Source of the DNA: Amycolatopsis sp. 195334CR
GTDB taxonomy: Bacteria > Actinomycetota > Actinomycetes > Mycobacteriales > Pseudonocardiaceae
DNA: 64,000 nt
Direction of reading: 5' to 3'
NCBI RefSeq assembly: GCF_017309385.1
Contig: NZ_JAFJMJ010000002.1
Coordinates: 434,001-498,000 of the forward strand
The notes below the pieces were generated by a model. The model made no database searches, was not told the DNA's origin, and saw only the letters and a program-made list of their open reading frames with translations. This document shows positions 21,927-32,851 of the stretch, one piece after another (positions within the stretch are counted from its first letter, which is position 1; every line of letters starts with the position of its first letter). Made by a program: the position numbers and the translations under genes.

Positions 21927-23078
21927 GTGGAGAACGGGCGAGTGGTGGTCGTCGGAGCGGGGATCGCCGGGCTGGCGGCGGCGTTGAGGCTGCACCGGGA
22001 CGGCCGGGACGTGCTCGTGGTGGAGCGCGCCCCCGGCCGCCGCAGCAGCGGGTACATGGTGAACCTGGCGGGCATCGGCTACGACGCGGCCGAGGCACTG
22101 GGGCTGGGGCCCGCGCTGGCCGAGCGCGACCTCGGCGCGTTCACCTCGATCCTGGTCAAGGCGGACGGGCGCAAGAAGTTCACCGTGCCGGCCGCGGTGG
22201 CGCAGGCCGCGGTGGGGCCGCGGATGCTCACGGTGTTCCGCGGCGACCTGGAATCCGTGCTGTACGAGCAGGTCCGCGACACCGTCGAGATCCGGTTCGG
22301 CACCACGGTCACCGGGATCACCCAGGACGAGCACCAGGTGCGGGTGTCGCTGAGCGACGGCACGACCGAATCGGCGGACCTGCTCGTCGGCGCGGACGGC
22401 CTGCACTCCCGGGTTCGCGAACTCGTCTTCGGCACGGACTTCGAGGTGGATCTGGGGCACGTGGTCGGCGCGTTCCCGCTGGCCGAGGTGCCGGTGGACG
22501 TGCCGCCCGGCGCGGGGACCACGTTCATCGGCCCTGGTCGCACGGCGGCGGTGCTGAACCTCGGGCCGGACCGGTCGTCGGCCTTCTTCACCTACCGCGC
22601 CGAGGATTCCGAGGCCGAGCTGGCGCTGGGACCGGCGGCCGCGCTGTCCCGCGCGTTCGGCGACCTGGGCGGCGGTGTGCCCGGCGCGCTCCGGCAGCTC
22701 GACGAGAACGCCTACTTCGATTCCGTGTGCCAGGTGGTGATGGACCAGTGGCACCGCGGGCGGGTCGTGCTGCTCGGTGATTCCGCCTGGTGCGTGACCT
22801 TGTTCGCCGGTTACGGCGCTGCGCTCGCCCTCGCCGGCGCCGACCGGCTGGGGTCCACTTTGGATGAACACGCCGAGGTGCCCGCCGCGCTGGCCGCGTG
22901 GGAGGCGGGCCTGCGCGCCGAGGTCACCAAGCGGCAGGCACTGGCGCGCAAGGGGATCAGCCAGTTCGTCCCGTCCGGCAAGGCGGAGATCTGGGGCCGC
23001 GACCTGATGATGCGGGCGATCCGGCTCCCCGGCGTCAGCACCCTGATCCGGCGGTCGATCGAACGGGCGAACCGCTGA
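21927..23078 (+). CDS. FAD-dependent oxidoreductase/monooxygenase
   Basis: A 383-residue class A flavoprotein: VVVVGAGIAGLAAALRLHRDG (5-25) binds FAD, LLVGADGLHSRVREL near 150-164 is the DG motif and GRVVLLGDSAWCVTLFAGYGAALALAGADRL near 272-302 the second FAD contact. It resembles tetracycline-degrading/anhydrotetracycline-type monooxygenases, but the substrate is not readable. I take GTG 21927 because GGGAG lies 7 bases upstream; GTG 21924 and ATG 21891 are in frame, the latter inside the operator. Convergent with the FtsK-like gene. Confidence 0.87.
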   Translation: MENGRVVVVGAGIAGLAAALRLHRDGRDVLVVERAPGRRSSGYMVNLAGIGYDAAEALGLGPALAERDLGAFTSILVKADGRKKFTVPAAVAQAAVGPRMLTVFRGDLESVLYEQVRDTVEIRFGTTVTGITQDEHQVRVSLSDGTTESADLLVGADGLHSRVRELVFGTDFEVDLGHVVGAFPLAEVPVDVPPGAGTTFIGPGRTAAVLNLGPDRSSAFFTYRAEDSEAELALGPAAALSRAFGDLGGGVPGALRQLDENAYFDSVCQVVMDQWHRGRVVLLGDSAWCVTLFAGYGAALALAGADRLGSTLDEHAEVPAALAAWEAGLRAEVTKRQALARKGISQFVPSGKAEIWGRDLMMRAIRLPGVSTLIRRSIERANR

Positions 23079-23090
23079 AGGCGAGTTCGT

Positions 23091-25730
23091 CTACCGCGTC
23101 CAAGGCAGGCGGACGGGCTGCTTCCACGGCAGCAGCTCACCGCGGCCGACCGCTGGGATCGGGGGCAGTTCGCCGACGGCCGTGCCGGGGTGGGGGGCCT
23201 CGTCCAGGAACAGGCGTGGTGCCCCCAGGTCCATCAGGTCGGCGACCTCGGGGCGCATGACGATGCCACCGCTCCCGGCGACGAGGAGGTGCAGGCCGAC
23301 TTCCCGGGCGTGCGGCAGCACCTCGCGCATCGCGGCCAGCGGGTCCTCCTGGGCGGAATACCGGTCCAGGTCGTCGATGACCACGAACAACCGCGGCCCG
23401 CTCCAGGCGTTCCCGATCCGGCGCCGCAGGCCGCCGAGTAGGTCGGTGACCACTTCGCCGGGATCTTCGAAGCAGGTCGACCCGGCGACGTACTCGGCTG
23501 GGAGCACATCGCGGGTTTCCAGGTCCCGCAACAGCACGACCAAGCAGTCCGAAGCGGTGTACCGCCGCGCGATGCCGCGCAACAGGGTGCGCAGCACCGT
23601 CGACCGCCCGGTGCGGGGTTCGCCCAGGACCAGGAGGTGTTGGTGCTGCTCGATGTCCACGCCCACCGGCCCGCTGCCCGACGTCCCGAGCGGCAGGCCG
23701 GCGCAGTCGCCCTGCCGCTCGAGTTCGTCGTAGCCGAACACGCCCGGCGGCGGGCTCAGCGGCAGGGCGCGCACCGCCGGACCGCGCACCCGTGACGCGG
23801 CTTCGGCGAACTCGTCGGGGGACACCGGCTGGAAGCGGAACAGCCGCGGCTCCCCCTCACCGACGCGCAGGTAGGCCTGGCCGTAGATCGTGTACGCCAT
23901 CCTCGGCGGCGTCGATACATGCAGGTAGCGCGCGAGTTGCTCCTCGCTCAGCGCCTGCAGCGCGATGCGCGTGGTGATCGCCTGCTCCAGCGCGGCGAAG
24001 TCGGGTTCGCCGGAGCCGTCGAACCGGTCGGTCACCACCAGCGACATGCCGAGTCGCTTGCCCAGTGCGACCACCTGGCGCAGCGTCTTGCCGAACGCGG
24101 GCAGTGCCGCGTGGACGAACCGCGGCCCGTCGGCGAGCACGACCAGTTGCGGTGCCCCGGCCAGCAGTCCGTCCGCTTCGAGCCGCAGCCGCCGCCGGAG
24201 CTCGTCGTCGAGCAGGGCCTGGAACCGGCGCATGTCCGGGACTTCGCCCAGGCTCAGGTACGCGGCGGTGTTCGGCAACGCGGCCAGGCCGGCCAGCGAA
24301 CCGGCGTCGTACTCGGCCACCAGCAACTGCACGGTTTCCGGCGGGTACCTGGTCGCCAGGCTGACCGCGATCCGCCGCAGCACGGTGGTCTTGCCCGACC
24401 CGACGTACCCCGCGCACCAGGTGTGCGTGGTGACATCGAGCCGGACCGCGTCGGCGATGCCGGTCCGGCCGAGCACCGCGGTCAGTTCCCGGGCGGGCGG
24501 CCGCGGCAGGTCGCGCAGCGAACCGAGTTCGCCGACCGGCTCGGTGACGTCCAGCGCGATCTGGGCCTGGCCGCGGTTGCTCCCGACGCGGTATTCGGCG
24601 CGGCCGCCGGGGTTCGCCCGGAGCTCCAGCCGGTCGTCTTCCGGCAGTTCGCGCAGCAGCGGGTGGTCCCCGGTCGAGGCGATCACGTGGACCCCGATCG
24701 ACGAGCCGTGCCGCAGCAGGTCCGCCAGTTCCAGCAGCCGGTCGGCGTCTTCGACCACGAGGAACAGTTCGGGGCCCTGCCAGGACGTCCGGTTCCGCAG
24801 GCGCGCCAGCAGGATCGGCTTGACGCGGTCCAGCTCGTCGGCGCCGACCAGCACCGCTCCGGCCGGGCCGTAGACATCGGCGATCCGCCGCAGGAGGGTG
24901 TGCCGCACCTGTTCGACCGCGCCCCGCAGGATCACGTGCGAGAGCGTGCCGAAGTCGAACTTCAGCGTGGTCGACTGGGTCACGCCGAGCAGGATCTCGC
25001 CGTTCGCGGGCTGTTCGTGCACCAGCAGGCGTTCGTAGGTCAGCCCGTCCGGCGGGTCGAGCAGCGACCGCACCGGATGCCAGTAGTGGAGGAAGGAGTA
25101 CGAGATCTCGGCGATCTGCTCGGGCGACAGGGCCGCCACCTCGAACTCCGCCGCCCCGAGCACACCGCGGCCTCGCCCGTCCAGCGAGAGCCGCTGCGCG
25201 GGCAGGGTGCTCAGGCTCGCCGGGTCGGTGGTGGTGAGGAGCAGGTGCATTCGCAGCGGCGCGCCCTCGCGGGCGACCCGGTGGAGCACGTCGAGCAGGC
25301 CCGGCACCGCGGCGACCGTCGCGTCGGCCTCCTCGAAGACCAGCACGAGCGCGGGGTCGGGTTCGCTCAGCCTGCTCCGGCGCCACAGCTCGTCGTCGAT
25401 CGCCCGCACTGCCCGGGTGAGGTCGGGTCCGAGCAACGCGGTGCCCACGTGCGGTGCGGCGATCAGCTCGTGTCCCGGGGAGGCGACGAAGAACTGCACC
25501 GAGTCCGGCGAGTAGTTGTCCGCCAGCCAGGCCTGCGCGGACCGCGACAGCGCGGTACCGCCGGGACCGCTGATCACCAGGTGCCCGGCCAGATCGGCGG
25601 ACACGGGACCGTGGCCGACCGGGACGCGCAGCAGGTCCGGTCCGGGGTCGGCGAGCCAGCGCGTGTGCGGGTCCAGTGTGCTGGCGCAGCCGTCCATCGG
25701 GCCGCAGCCCCACCGCGCGTCGTCATTCAT
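23091..25730 (-). CDS. Orphan FtsK/SpoIIIE (EccC-like) multi-domain ATPase
   Basis: An 879-residue soluble protein with no membrane segment, made of four FtsK-like modules at about 30-210, 240-390, 400-610 and 670-850. Only module 3 has an intact Walker A (GYVGSGKTT, 441-449). Module 4 has GEPRTGRST (703-711, Lys to Arg) with an intact Walker B (LFVVIDDLDR, 781-790). Modules 1 and 2 have degenerate P-loops (ISGPGGTALS, LRGAVEQVRHT) but acidic Walker B-like strands (LVFEEAD, LVVEDAD). The closest relatives by pattern are EccC-type type VII secretion ATPases, yet no WXG100, EccB, EccD or mycosin gene is near. Role unknown. Confidence 0.78.
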   Translation of the reverse strand: MNDDARWGCGPMDGCASTLDPHTRWLADPGPDLLRVPVGHGPVSADLAGHLVISGPGGTALSRSAQAWLADNYSPDSVQFFVASPGHELIAAPHVGTALLGPDLTRAVRAIDDELWRRSRLSEPDPALVLVFEEADATVAAVPGLLDVLHRVAREGAPLRMHLLLTTTDPASLSTLPAQRLSLDGRGRGVLGAAEFEVAALSPEQIAEISYSFLHYWHPVRSLLDPPDGLTYERLLVHEQPANGEILLGVTQSTTLKFDFGTLSHVILRGAVEQVRHTLLRRIADVYGPAGAVLVGADELDRVKPILLARLRNRTSWQGPELFLVVEDADRLLELADLLRHGSSIGVHVIASTGDHPLLRELPEDDRLELRANPGGRAEYRVGSNRGQAQIALDVTEPVGELGSLRDLPRPPARELTAVLGRTGIADAVRLDVTTHTWCAGYVGSGKTTVLRRIAVSLATRYPPETVQLLVAEYDAGSLAGLAALPNTAAYLSLGEVPDMRRFQALLDDELRRRLRLEADGLLAGAPQLVVLADGPRFVHAALPAFGKTLRQVVALGKRLGMSLVVTDRFDGSGEPDFAALEQAITTRIALQALSEEQLARYLHVSTPPRMAYTIYGQAYLRVGEGEPRLFRFQPVSPDEFAEAASRVRGPAVRALPLSPPPGVFGYDELERQGDCAGLPLGTSGSGPVGVDIEQHQHLLVLGEPRTGRSTVLRTLLRGIARRYTASDCLVVLLRDLETRDVLPAEYVAGSTCFEDPGEVVTDLLGGLRRRIGNAWSGPRLFVVIDDLDRYSAQEDPLAAMREVLPHAREVGLHLLVAGSGGIVMRPEVADLMDLGAPRLFLDEAPHPGTAVGELPPIPAVGRGELLPWKQPVRLPWTR

Positions 25731-25739
25731 GTGACGACG
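25718..25739. promoter_or_regulatory. Inverted repeat over the start of the FtsK-like gene
   Basis: CGTCGTCA (25718-25725) and TGACGACG (25732-25739) are perfect 8-base arms with a 6-base spacer covering the initiation codon. It could be an operator, or an RNA hairpin limiting translation. Confidence 0.4.
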
Positions 25740-25820
25740 ATATTGGACGTGTCACTCCTGGTGGGGTGAAACCGTCGCGGGCCGCCCGCCTCCGCGCTCC
25801 GGCGTGGGTAGGGTCGCGGC

Positions 25821-28184
25821 GTGGTGGTCGATCAAGCCGTAGCGGCGGGACTCAGCAGGGCCGAGGTCGAGGAGCGCGTCGCGCAGGGGCGGTCCAACGA
25901 CGTACCGGCGCGTGCCAGCCGGAGCGCGTGGGACATCGTGCGCGCCAACGTGTTCACCCGGATCAACGCCATCTTCGGCGTGTTGTTCGTCATCATCATG
26001 TCCACCGGCTACCTGCTCGACGGGCTGTTCGGCGGGCTGATCGTGGCGAACAGCGTGATCGGCATCATCCAGGAACTGCGGGCCAAGCGGACGCTGGACC
26101 GGCTGTCCATCGTCGGGCAGGCGCGGCCGCGGGTGCGCCGGGACGGCGAGAGCGTGGAACTGGCGCCGAACCAGGTGGTCGCCGACGACGTGATCGAGAT
26201 GGGGCCCGGCGACCAGATCGTCGTCGACGGTGAGGTGCTCTCCGGTGAGGCGCTGGAGGTCGACGAGTCGATGCTCACCGGCGAGTCCGACCCGGTGGTG
26301 AAGGAGGCGGGGGAGCAGGTGCTCTCCGGCAGCTTCGTGGTGGCGGGCTCCGGCCTCTACCGCGCGACCAAGGTCGGCCGCGCCGCCTACGCCGCGCGCC
26401 TGGCCGAGGAGGCGGGCAAGTTCACCCTGGTCGACTCCGAACTGCGCAACGGCATCAACAAGATCCTCAAGTTCATCACCTACCTGCTCATCCCGGCGGG
26501 CGCGCTGTCCATCTACAACCAGCTCTCCGGCGACCAGGAACTGCCGGAGGCGTTGCGCGGCATGGTCGCCGCGCTGGTGCCGATGGTGCCGGAGGGGCTG
26601 GTCCTGCTCACCTCGATCGCCTTCGCGGTCGGGGTGGTGCGCCTGGGCAAGCGGCAGTGCCTGGTCAACGAGCTGCCCGCGATCGAGGGCCTGGCCAGGG
26701 TGGACGTGGTGTGCGCGGACAAAACCGGCACGCTGACCGAGAACGCCATGCGGCTGGCCGAAGTCCGTCCCGTCGGGGAGCACGGCGACGTGTCCGGGGT
26801 GCTGGCGGCGCTGGCGGCCACCGACCCGCGCCCGAACGCGAGCCTGGCGGCCATCGCCGAGGCCCATCCCACCTCCCCCGGCTGGCCGGTGACGGCCATC
26901 GCCCCGTTCTCCTCGGCCCGCAAGTGGAGTGGCGCGTCGTTCGGCGAACACGGGGACTGGGTGCTCGGCGCACCGGACGTCCTGCTCGCCGCCGATGACG
27001 AAGTACGCGCCGAAGCCGATCGCGCGGGCTCGGGCGGTCTGCGCGTGTTGCTGCTGGCGCGGGCGGAGGGCGCGGTGGACCGCGCGGGCGCGCCGGGTGC
27101 GGTGGAACCGGTCGCGCTCGTCGTGCTGGAGCAGAAGATCCGGCCGGACGCCAAGGACACTTTGGACTACTTCGCCGGTCAGCAGGTGACGGTGAAGGTG
27201 ATCTCCGGGGACAACGCGGCCTCGGTCGGCGCGGTGGCCGCCTCGCTCGGGCTGCCCAACGCCACCTCACCCACCGACGCGCGTTCGCTGCCCGAGGACC
27301 GGGAGCGGCTGACCGCGGAACTCGAGCGGGGGTCGGTGTTCGGCCGGGTGACCCCGGCGCAGAAGCGCGCGATGGTCGGCGCGCTGCAGTCCGGCGGGCA
27401 CACCGTGGCGATGACCGGCGACGGGGTCAACGACGTGCTGGCGCTCAAGGACGCCGACATCGGCGTGGCCATGGGCGCGGGCAGCCCGGCCACCCGTTCG
27501 GTGGCGCAGATCGTGTTGCTGGACAACAAGTTCGCCACCCTGCCGCATGTGGTGGCCGAGGGCCGCCGGGTGATCGGCAACATCGAGCGGGTGGCGAACC
27601 TGTTCCTCACCAAGACGGTGTACTCGGTGCTGCTGGCGCTGATGGTGGGCGTGCCGGGGCTGATCGGGCTCGACGCGCTGCCGTACCCGTTCCTGCCGCG
27701 GCACGTCACCATCACCGGCTGGTTCACCATCGGCCTGCCCGCGTTCGTGCTGTCGCTGGCGCCGAACAACGAACGGGCGCGCAGCGGTTTCGTGCCGAGG
27801 GTGATGCGGATGGCGGTGCCGGCCGGGGTGATCATCGCGGTGGCCTCGTTCGTGGCCTACGTGCTCACCTATCCCGGGGCCACCGGCAGCCCGGCCGAGC
27901 AGGTGCAGGCCAGCACCACGGCGCTGATCACGCTGATGGTGATCGCGCTGTGGGTGCTGGCCATCGTGGCGCGCCCGTACCAGTGGTGGAAGGTCCTGCT
28001 GCTGGTGGTGATGGCGGGGGCGTCGGCGCTGATGTTCCTGGTCCCGTTCACCAGGGAGATCTTCCAGCTGGACCCGACGAACACCGGGGCCACGCTGACC
28101 GCGTTCGCCTGCGCCGCGGCCGGCATCGTGCTGGTGGAGATCGCCTGGTGGGCGGGCCGGTTCGTGGTCAGGCCGCCGTCGTGA
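25821..28184 (+). CDS. ctpE: P-type cation-transporting ATPase, CtpE-like
   Basis: A 787-residue membrane ATPase. The actuator loop TGES is at 153-156, the phosphorylation motif DKTGTLT starts at Asp300, and the hinge [21 protein letters not shown] lies near 533-553; a PEGL motif in transmembrane helix 4 and six further C-terminal hydrophobic segments complete it. The N-terminal [26 protein letters not shown] and [16 protein letters not shown] resemble mycobacterial CtpE, a calcium importer, so calcium or another divalent cation is likely. GTG start at 25821. Its last 17 bases overlap the convergent VOC gene. Confidence 0.88.
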   Translation: MVVDQAVAAGLSRAEVEERVAQGRSNDVPARASRSAWDIVRANVFTRINAIFGVLFVIIMSTGYLLDGLFGGLIVANSVIGIIQELRAKRTLDRLSIVGQARPRVRRDGESVELAPNQVVADDVIEMGPGDQIVVDGEVLSGEALEVDESMLTGESDPVVKEAGEQVLSGSFVVAGSGLYRATKVGRAAYAARLAEEAGKFTLVDSELRNGINKILKFITYLLIPAGALSIYNQLSGDQELPEALRGMVAALVPMVPEGLVLLTSIAFAVGVVRLGKRQCLVNELPAIEGLARVDVVCADKTGTLTENAMRLAEVRPVGEHGDVSGVLAALAATDPRPNASLAAIAEAHPTSPGWPVTAIAPFSSARKWSGASFGEHGDWVLGAPDVLLAADDEVRAEADRAGSGGLRVLLLARAEGAVDRAGAPGAVEPVALVVLEQKIRPDAKDTLDYFAGQQVTVKVISGDNAASVGAVAASLGLPNATSPTDARSLPEDRERLTAELERGSVFGRVTPAQKRAMVGALQSGGHTVAMTGDGVNDVLALKDADIGVAMGAGSPATRSVAQIVLLDNKFATLPHVVAEGRRVIGNIERVANLFLTKTVYSVLLALMVGVPGLIGLDALPYPFLPRHVTITGWFTIGLPAFVLSLAPNNERARSGFVPRVMRMAVPAGVIIAVASFVAYVLTYPGATGSPAEQVQASTTALITLMVIALWVLAIVARPYQWWKVLLLVVMAGASALMFLVPFTREIFQLDPTNTGATLTAFACAAAGIVLVEIAWWAGRFVVRPPS

Positions 28185-28557
28185 TCTTCCAGAGGTAACC
28201 GTCGGGGTCGGCGAAGTAGCCGGAGTAGCCACCCCATTCGACGGCCTCGGCGGGTTTGACGACGGTCGCGCCCGCGGCCTTCGCGGCCTCCATCACCTCG
28301 TCGACGGCGGCGCGGGAGTCGGTGATGAAGTGGTACGAGGAGCCGCGGAAGCCGGAGCCCTCGGGTGACACGCCGGCGTCCGCGGCGGCGGCGTCCCATT
28401 CGTAGAGCGCGAGGTCCTGGGTCCCGATCGCACACGTGACGAAGCCGGGGTGGTCCTGTTTGATCTCGCAGCCGAGCCCGTCCGCGTAGAACGCCTTGGC
28501 CTTGTCGACGTCCCTGACGCCCAACATGATGGTGCTCACCTGCAGTTTCACGGTCAT
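28168..28557 (-). CDS. VOC-family (glyoxalase/bleomycin-resistance fold) protein
   Basis: A 129-residue protein with two beta-alpha-beta-beta-beta modules: [25 protein letters not shown] opens module 1 and [20 protein letters not shown] closes module 2, with the conserved DPDGYLW strand. Metal-ligand positions are only partly conserved. May be an antibiotic-binding protein, lyase or dioxygenase; the sequence cannot decide. Overlaps the end of ctpE by 17 bases. Confidence 0.85.
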   Translation of the reverse strand: MTVKLQVSTIMLGVRDVDKAKAFYADGLGCEIKQDHPGFVTCAIGTQDLALYEWDAAAADAGVSPEGSGFRGSSYHFITDSRAAVDEVMEAAKAAGATVVKPAEAVEWGGYSGYFADPDGYLWKITTAA

Positions 28558-28604
28558 GCCAGAAGCCTAGGGACGCCCGATCCGGCCCGCTTCTCGATTC
28601 CTGA

Positions 28605-30347
28605 TCAGCTTGCACCCAAGGGTGGCGCCACCTGCCAGCCCGCCGCGTCGTGCTGGTGGCGCCAGAACTCCGCGAACCGGTGGCCGTAGGCGCGCAGTCC
28701 GTCGACCGTGCCGTCTTCGACGATCCGGCCGCGCTCCAGGAACAGGACCCGGTCGGCGCGGGCGATGCTCGACAGCCGGTGGGCCACGATGACGCGCGTG
28801 CGGGCGCGGGCGTCATCGGCGAGCGCGTGCACCACGGCGGCCTCGTTCTCCGTGTCGAGCGCGCTGGTGGCCTCGTCGATGAGCAGGACGGGCGCCGGTT
28901 TCAACAGCGCGCGGGCGATGCTGACGCGCTGGCGCTCGCCACCGGACAACGCCGTGCCCGCCTCGCCGACGACCGTGTTGTCCCCGGCGGGAAGTCGCCG
29001 GGTGAGCTCGCCGACCCTGGCCGGGCCGACCGCGGCCGCGTACTGCGCGTCGTCCGCCTCCGGGTGCCCGGCGAGCACGTTGTCCCGCACCGAACCGTCG
29101 AACAGGTACGGGTGCTGGAACACCACGCTGGTGAGCGCGCGCCGGGTGCCCGCGTCGAGCGTGGCGGCGTCCACCCCGTCGATCAGCACCTGACCGCCGC
29201 TCGGCTGGTGCAGTCCGGCGATGAGCGCCAGTATCGTGCTCTTGCCCGCGCCCGACGGGCCGACGATCGCGGTGGTGGTGCCGGGTTCGAGGGTGAAGCT
29301 GAGCCCGTCGAGCACCTGGGTTTCGCCCAGCCGCAGGGAAACCTGGCGGAACTCGATGCGGGGTGCGTCCTCGGTCCGGACCACCGCGTCACCGGTCGGG
29401 ACCACCGGGGCGGCCAGTACCGCGCGGATCCGGTCGAGCGTCCCGCGAATGGTCTCCAGTGCCGGGGCGAGGTCGCCGAGCGTGGTGATCGGCTCCAGGT
29501 ACCGGGCGATCACCACGATCAGCGCGATGGCCTCCGGTGCGGTCAGCGAGCCGCGCACGGTCAGCAGCGTGGTGGTGCCCGCCAGCGCGATCAGCGCGAA
29601 CTGGCTGGCGACGCTGAACAGCACCTGCCCGGGGATCTGCATCAGCACCAGGCGCAGGGTCGCGCCGTGCTGGGTGGCGAGCGCGGCACCCGCGCTGCTG
29701 CGGGCGGGTTCGACCCGGCGGGCCGCGCGCAGCGCCTGCTGGGTTCGGGCGAACTCGACGATCCGCTCGGTCAGCTCGGTGTTGGCGTCGGCGGCGGCCG
29801 CGTCGGCGCGCCGGGTGATGCGGCCGGTCGCCCACAACGCGCCCAGCAGCACCGGAACGCCGGCGAGCGCGGCGAGACCGAGCGGCCACGAGAGCGGGAG
29901 CAGCGCCAGCGCGATGGCCGCGGGCAGCAGGACCGCGCCGATCATCGGGGTGAGCAGGTTGACCACCAGCCCGACCAGATCCGGCCCGGTCGCGGCGACC
30001 GCCTGCCGCGCGGTCGCGGTGTTGGCGCCGGAGAACCAGTCCAGCCGGATCTCGGTCAGCCGGTCGGCGAGGTCGCGCTGGCCGCGGTCGAGCACGGCGA
30101 ACCCGAGGTCGAAGCCGAGCCGCGCGGTCACCGAATCCACCGCCCAGCCGGCGACCGTGGCGGCGGTGAGCGCGCCGAGCCAGGGCACCGCGTCCGCGGG
30201 GGTGGTGGTGAACAACGCCGAGACGAGCGGGACCAGCAGTACGGCACCGGTGGCCCGCAGCAGCACCGAAACCACGGTGAACCCGGCGTAGGTCACCACC
30301 CGGCGACGCTGGTCCCACGGCAGGAGGCCGAGCATGGTGCGGATCAT
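28605..30347 (-). CDS. irtB: ABC transporter permease/ATPase, IrtB-like
   Basis: A 580-residue half-transporter: six N-terminal membrane helices (to about 310), then an ATPase domain with Walker [10 protein letters not shown], signature LSGGERQR and Walker [13 protein letters not shown]. Its start overlaps the stop of the preceding irtA-like gene (ATGA), so the two subunits are made together. In mycobacteria IrtA and IrtB form an inner-membrane complex that imports ferric mycobactin/carboxymycobactin. Here it would be the partner lacking the reductase domain. The named function is by homology of architecture and gene order. Confidence 0.85.
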   Translation of the reverse strand: MIRTMLGLLPWDQRRRVVTYAGFTVVSVLLRATGAVLLVPLVSALFTTTPADAVPWLGALTAATVAGWAVDSVTARLGFDLGFAVLDRGQRDLADRLTEIRLDWFSGANTATARQAVAATGPDLVGLVVNLLTPMIGAVLLPAAIALALLPLSWPLGLAALAGVPVLLGALWATGRITRRADAAAADANTELTERIVEFARTQQALRAARRVEPARSSAGAALATQHGATLRLVLMQIPGQVLFSVASQFALIALAGTTTLLTVRGSLTAPEAIALIVVIARYLEPITTLGDLAPALETIRGTLDRIRAVLAAPVVPTGDAVVRTEDAPRIEFRQVSLRLGETQVLDGLSFTLEPGTTTAIVGPSGAGKSTILALIAGLHQPSGGQVLIDGVDAATLDAGTRRALTSVVFQHPYLFDGSVRDNVLAGHPEADDAQYAAAVGPARVGELTRRLPAGDNTVVGEAGTALSGGERQRVSIARALLKPAPVLLIDEATSALDTENEAAVVHALADDARARTRVIVAHRLSSIARADRVLFLERGRIVEDGTVDGLRAYGHRFAEFWRHQHDAAGWQVAPPLGAS

Positions 30348-32851
30348 CGGGCGGTCCCTTCGAGCACGCGCGGGGTTTCCCAGAGCCGGTGGTAGCGCCC
30401 GCCGGCGGCGAGCAGTTCGGCGTGGGTGCCGGATTCGGCGACGCGGCCGTGGTCGAGCACCACGATCCGGTCGGCGCCGGTGATCGTGTGCAGGCGGTGC
30501 GCGATGACCAGCACCGTGCGGTCGCGGGCCAGCCGGCTCAGCGCCCGCTGCACCTGGTATTCGGATTCGGGGTCGGCGAAGGCGGTCGCCTCGTCGAGGA
30601 TCAGCACCGGGGCGTCGGCGAGGATGGCCCTGGCGATGGTGAGCCGTTGCCGTTCCCCGCCGGAGAGCCCGGAGTCGAGGACGGTGTCGTACCCGTTGGG
30701 GAGCTTGAGGATCCGGTCGTGGATCTGCGCGTCCTCGGCGGCGGCGACCACCTGCTCGATGGTGGCGTCGGGGACGGCGAGCGCGATGTTCTCGCGGACC
30801 GTGCCGTGCACGAGCTGGGCGTCCTGGAAGACAAAGCCGATCCTGGCGTACAACTCGTCCGGGGTCAGCGCGCGGATGTCCTGGCCGTCCAACCGGATCG
30901 CGCCGGTGCCGACGTCGTGGAAGCGGGCGAGGAGCGCGGCGAGCGTCGACTTGCCGGAACCGGAGGGGCCGACGAGCGCGGTCACCGTGCCGGGTTCGAG
31001 GGTGAGGCTGACGTTCTGGATCACCGGAACCCCTGGCCGGTAACCGAAACCCACCTCCTCGAACACCACGTGCCCGGCGGCGGGGTTCGCGGTGCCTTCG
31101 TGCTGCTCCAGTTCCGGCTCGTCCAGCGCCACCTGGATGTTCCGCGCGGCGAGGAGGCCCTCCCGGATCCCGCTGAGCCCGTACCCGATGCCCAGCAGCC
31201 GTGCCCCGAACGTGGTGCCCAGCAACAGGAACGGCAGCAGGGCGACCGGGGTCATGCCACCCGAGACGACCAGCGGCGTGCCGACCGCGGTGATCAGCCA
31301 GAGAAAGGTCATCGGGCGGGTGGCCAGGTCCATCATGGTCTTGGTGCTGGTGAACGGCCGCTGCCAGCCGACGAGGAAGGCGAGGTACTCGTCGAGGCGC
31401 CGCCGGAAGGGCGAGGCCGCCGCACCGCCGAACACCCGGATCACCGGCTGTCCGTCCAGGTAGGCGGCCGCCTCCCCGCTCATCCGCTCGGCCCAGCGCT
31501 GCGCCTGGCCGATCTTCGAACCGGACCGCATCATCATGATCGACATGCTGACCAGGTAGACCAGCACCGGGACGAAGAGGACCAGCGCCAGTCGCCAGTC
31601 CACTGTGCACAGATAAACGAGGACCGCCACCGGGGCGACGACCGCGGCCACCGCGTCGGGGATCGCGTGCGTGACGAGGTAGTGCAGCGAGAGCGTGTCG
31701 TCCTGGACGAGCTTCTTGACCGCACCCGAACCGCGGGCGGTGAACCAGCCGAGCGGGAGCCGCGCGAGCTTGCCGAGCAGGCTGGTGCGGAGGGTGCGCT
31801 CGAACCGCGCGTCCACCACGTGCAACCACACCAGCAACGCGGCCCCGAGCAGGGCACCCGCGCCGAGCAGGGCGACCGCCCAGCTGCCGACGGCCGTGGC
31901 GTCCGCGCCGGCGAGCAGGAGGCGGGCCAGTTCGACCAGCAACACGAACGGTGCCAGCTGGACCAGCGTCAGGAGCGCCTGCAGCACACCGGCGAGCAGG
32001 AAGGTGCGCTTGAGCGGGGCCAGCAGGCGCCCGGCGGCTTGGGCTCGCCACGCGCCCTTCTTGGCCGCCGCCGGTGCCGCTGGGGTGGTTTCCTCCGCGG
32101 GCTTCTCCTCGCGGAGCTTGCCCATGGCGCGGCCGTGGATCCAGTACGCCTGGGCGTGCACTTCGGACTTGGGGAAGCCGAACTCGTCCTTGAGCCGGGC
32201 GCGCACGTGCCTGAGCGAGGTGGATTCGGCGGCGGCCCAAGTGTACCAGTCGGACCAGTCGCGGGCCTCGATCGCGGCGGCGAGCGCGCGCCCGTCCCCG
32301 CGCGGCACCCAGTGCGTGGTCAGCCGGGGGTGCTCGGCCAGCGGTAGTTCGCGATCGGTTTCCTCGTGCAGTTCGAGGTACAGCTCGATCGGCACCTCCG
32401 GCGGTACCGCGCCGAGAATGCCGTTGATCGCCGGGACCGAGGCCGGATCGCCGATCAGCAGGTAGCCGGCGGGCAGCGGGTCCGGTACGGAGAAACCCTT
32501 GGAGCCCAAGGACATCACCGGGATCGTGGTGCCGGGTTCGGTCCGCCGCGCCCACTGCGAGGCCGGCCCGGCCGGTTCGTGCAGCACCACGTCGATCGCG
32601 AAGTGCCCGGTTTCCTCGTCGGCCTCGGAAATGGTGTAGGCGCGCTGGAACTCGGTGGCCGAGCCCGCCGGGTCGGGGAACCAGAAGCGCAGCCACGCGG
32701 TGGGTTCGGGGACGGCTTCCTGGAACAGCGTGGCCGAATGCAGTCGGATGCGGAGGAAGTTGGGGGAGAGGGTGTGCTTCCCGGTGACGGTCGCCTGGTG
32801 GTCGCGGGCGCCGAAGCCGCGCAGCACCGCGCCCTGGAATCCGCGTGCCAT
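30344..32851 (-). CDS. irtA: Siderophore-interacting FAD domain fused to ABC transporter, IrtA-like
   Basis: An 835-residue fusion. Residues 1-245 are a siderophore-interacting/ferric reductase domain with the FAD motif RAYT at 70-73, the phosphate-binding GPASQWA region near 95-101 and the C-terminal [16 protein letters not shown] elements. A Pro/Ala/Lys linker (250-270) leads to six membrane helices (285-560) and an ATPase domain with Walker [10 protein letters not shown] at 628-636, LSGGERQR and [11 protein letters not shown]. This is the IrtA layout: import of a ferric siderophore and reduction of its iron at the membrane. It starts at TGATG, overlapping the tetR stop by one base, and overlaps irtB by four; one operon under an iron box. 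Confidence 0.9.
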   Translation of the reverse strand: MARGFQGAVLRGFGARDHQATVTGKHTLSPNFLRIRLHSATLFQEAVPEPTAWLRFWFPDPAGSATEFQRAYTISEADEETGHFAIDVVLHEPAGPASQWARRTEPGTTIPVMSLGSKGFSVPDPLPAGYLLIGDPASVPAINGILGAVPPEVPIELYLELHEETDRELPLAEHPRLTTHWVPRGDGRALAAAIEARDWSDWYTWAAAESTSLRHVRARLKDEFGFPKSEVHAQAYWIHGRAMGKLREEKPAEETTPAAPAAAKKGAWRAQAAGRLLAPLKRTFLLAGVLQALLTLVQLAPFVLLVELARLLLAGADATAVGSWAVALLGAGALLGAALLVWLHVVDARFERTLRTSLLGKLARLPLGWFTARGSGAVKKLVQDDTLSLHYLVTHAIPDAVAAVVAPVAVLVYLCTVDWRLALVLFVPVLVYLVSMSIMMMRSGSKIGQAQRWAERMSGEAAAYLDGQPVIRVFGGAAASPFRRRLDEYLAFLVGWQRPFTSTKTMMDLATRPMTFLWLITAVGTPLVVSGGMTPVALLPFLLLGTTFGARLLGIGYGLSGIREGLLAARNIQVALDEPELEQHEGTANPAAGHVVFEEVGFGYRPGVPVIQNVSLTLEPGTVTALVGPSGSGKSTLAALLARFHDVGTGAIRLDGQDIRALTPDELYARIGFVFQDAQLVHGTVRENIALAVPDATIEQVVAAAEDAQIHDRILKLPNGYDTVLDSGLSGGERQRLTIARAILADAPVLILDEATAFADPESEYQVQRALSRLARDRTVLVIAHRLHTITGADRIVVLDHGRVAESGTHAELLAAGGRYHRLWETPRVLEGTAR

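Noticed and set aside
23091..25730. Chromosome-partitioning or conjugation FtsK/Tra protein
   Set aside because: No membrane segments, no gamma domain, no relaxase or integrase nearby, and three of four P-loops are degenerate.
28605..32696. A single 1363-residue protein containing both ABC halves
   Set aside because: The upstream part of that frame lies out of frame inside the irtA-like gene. The irtB-like gene starts at 30347 with an ATGA overlap and a normal first helix.
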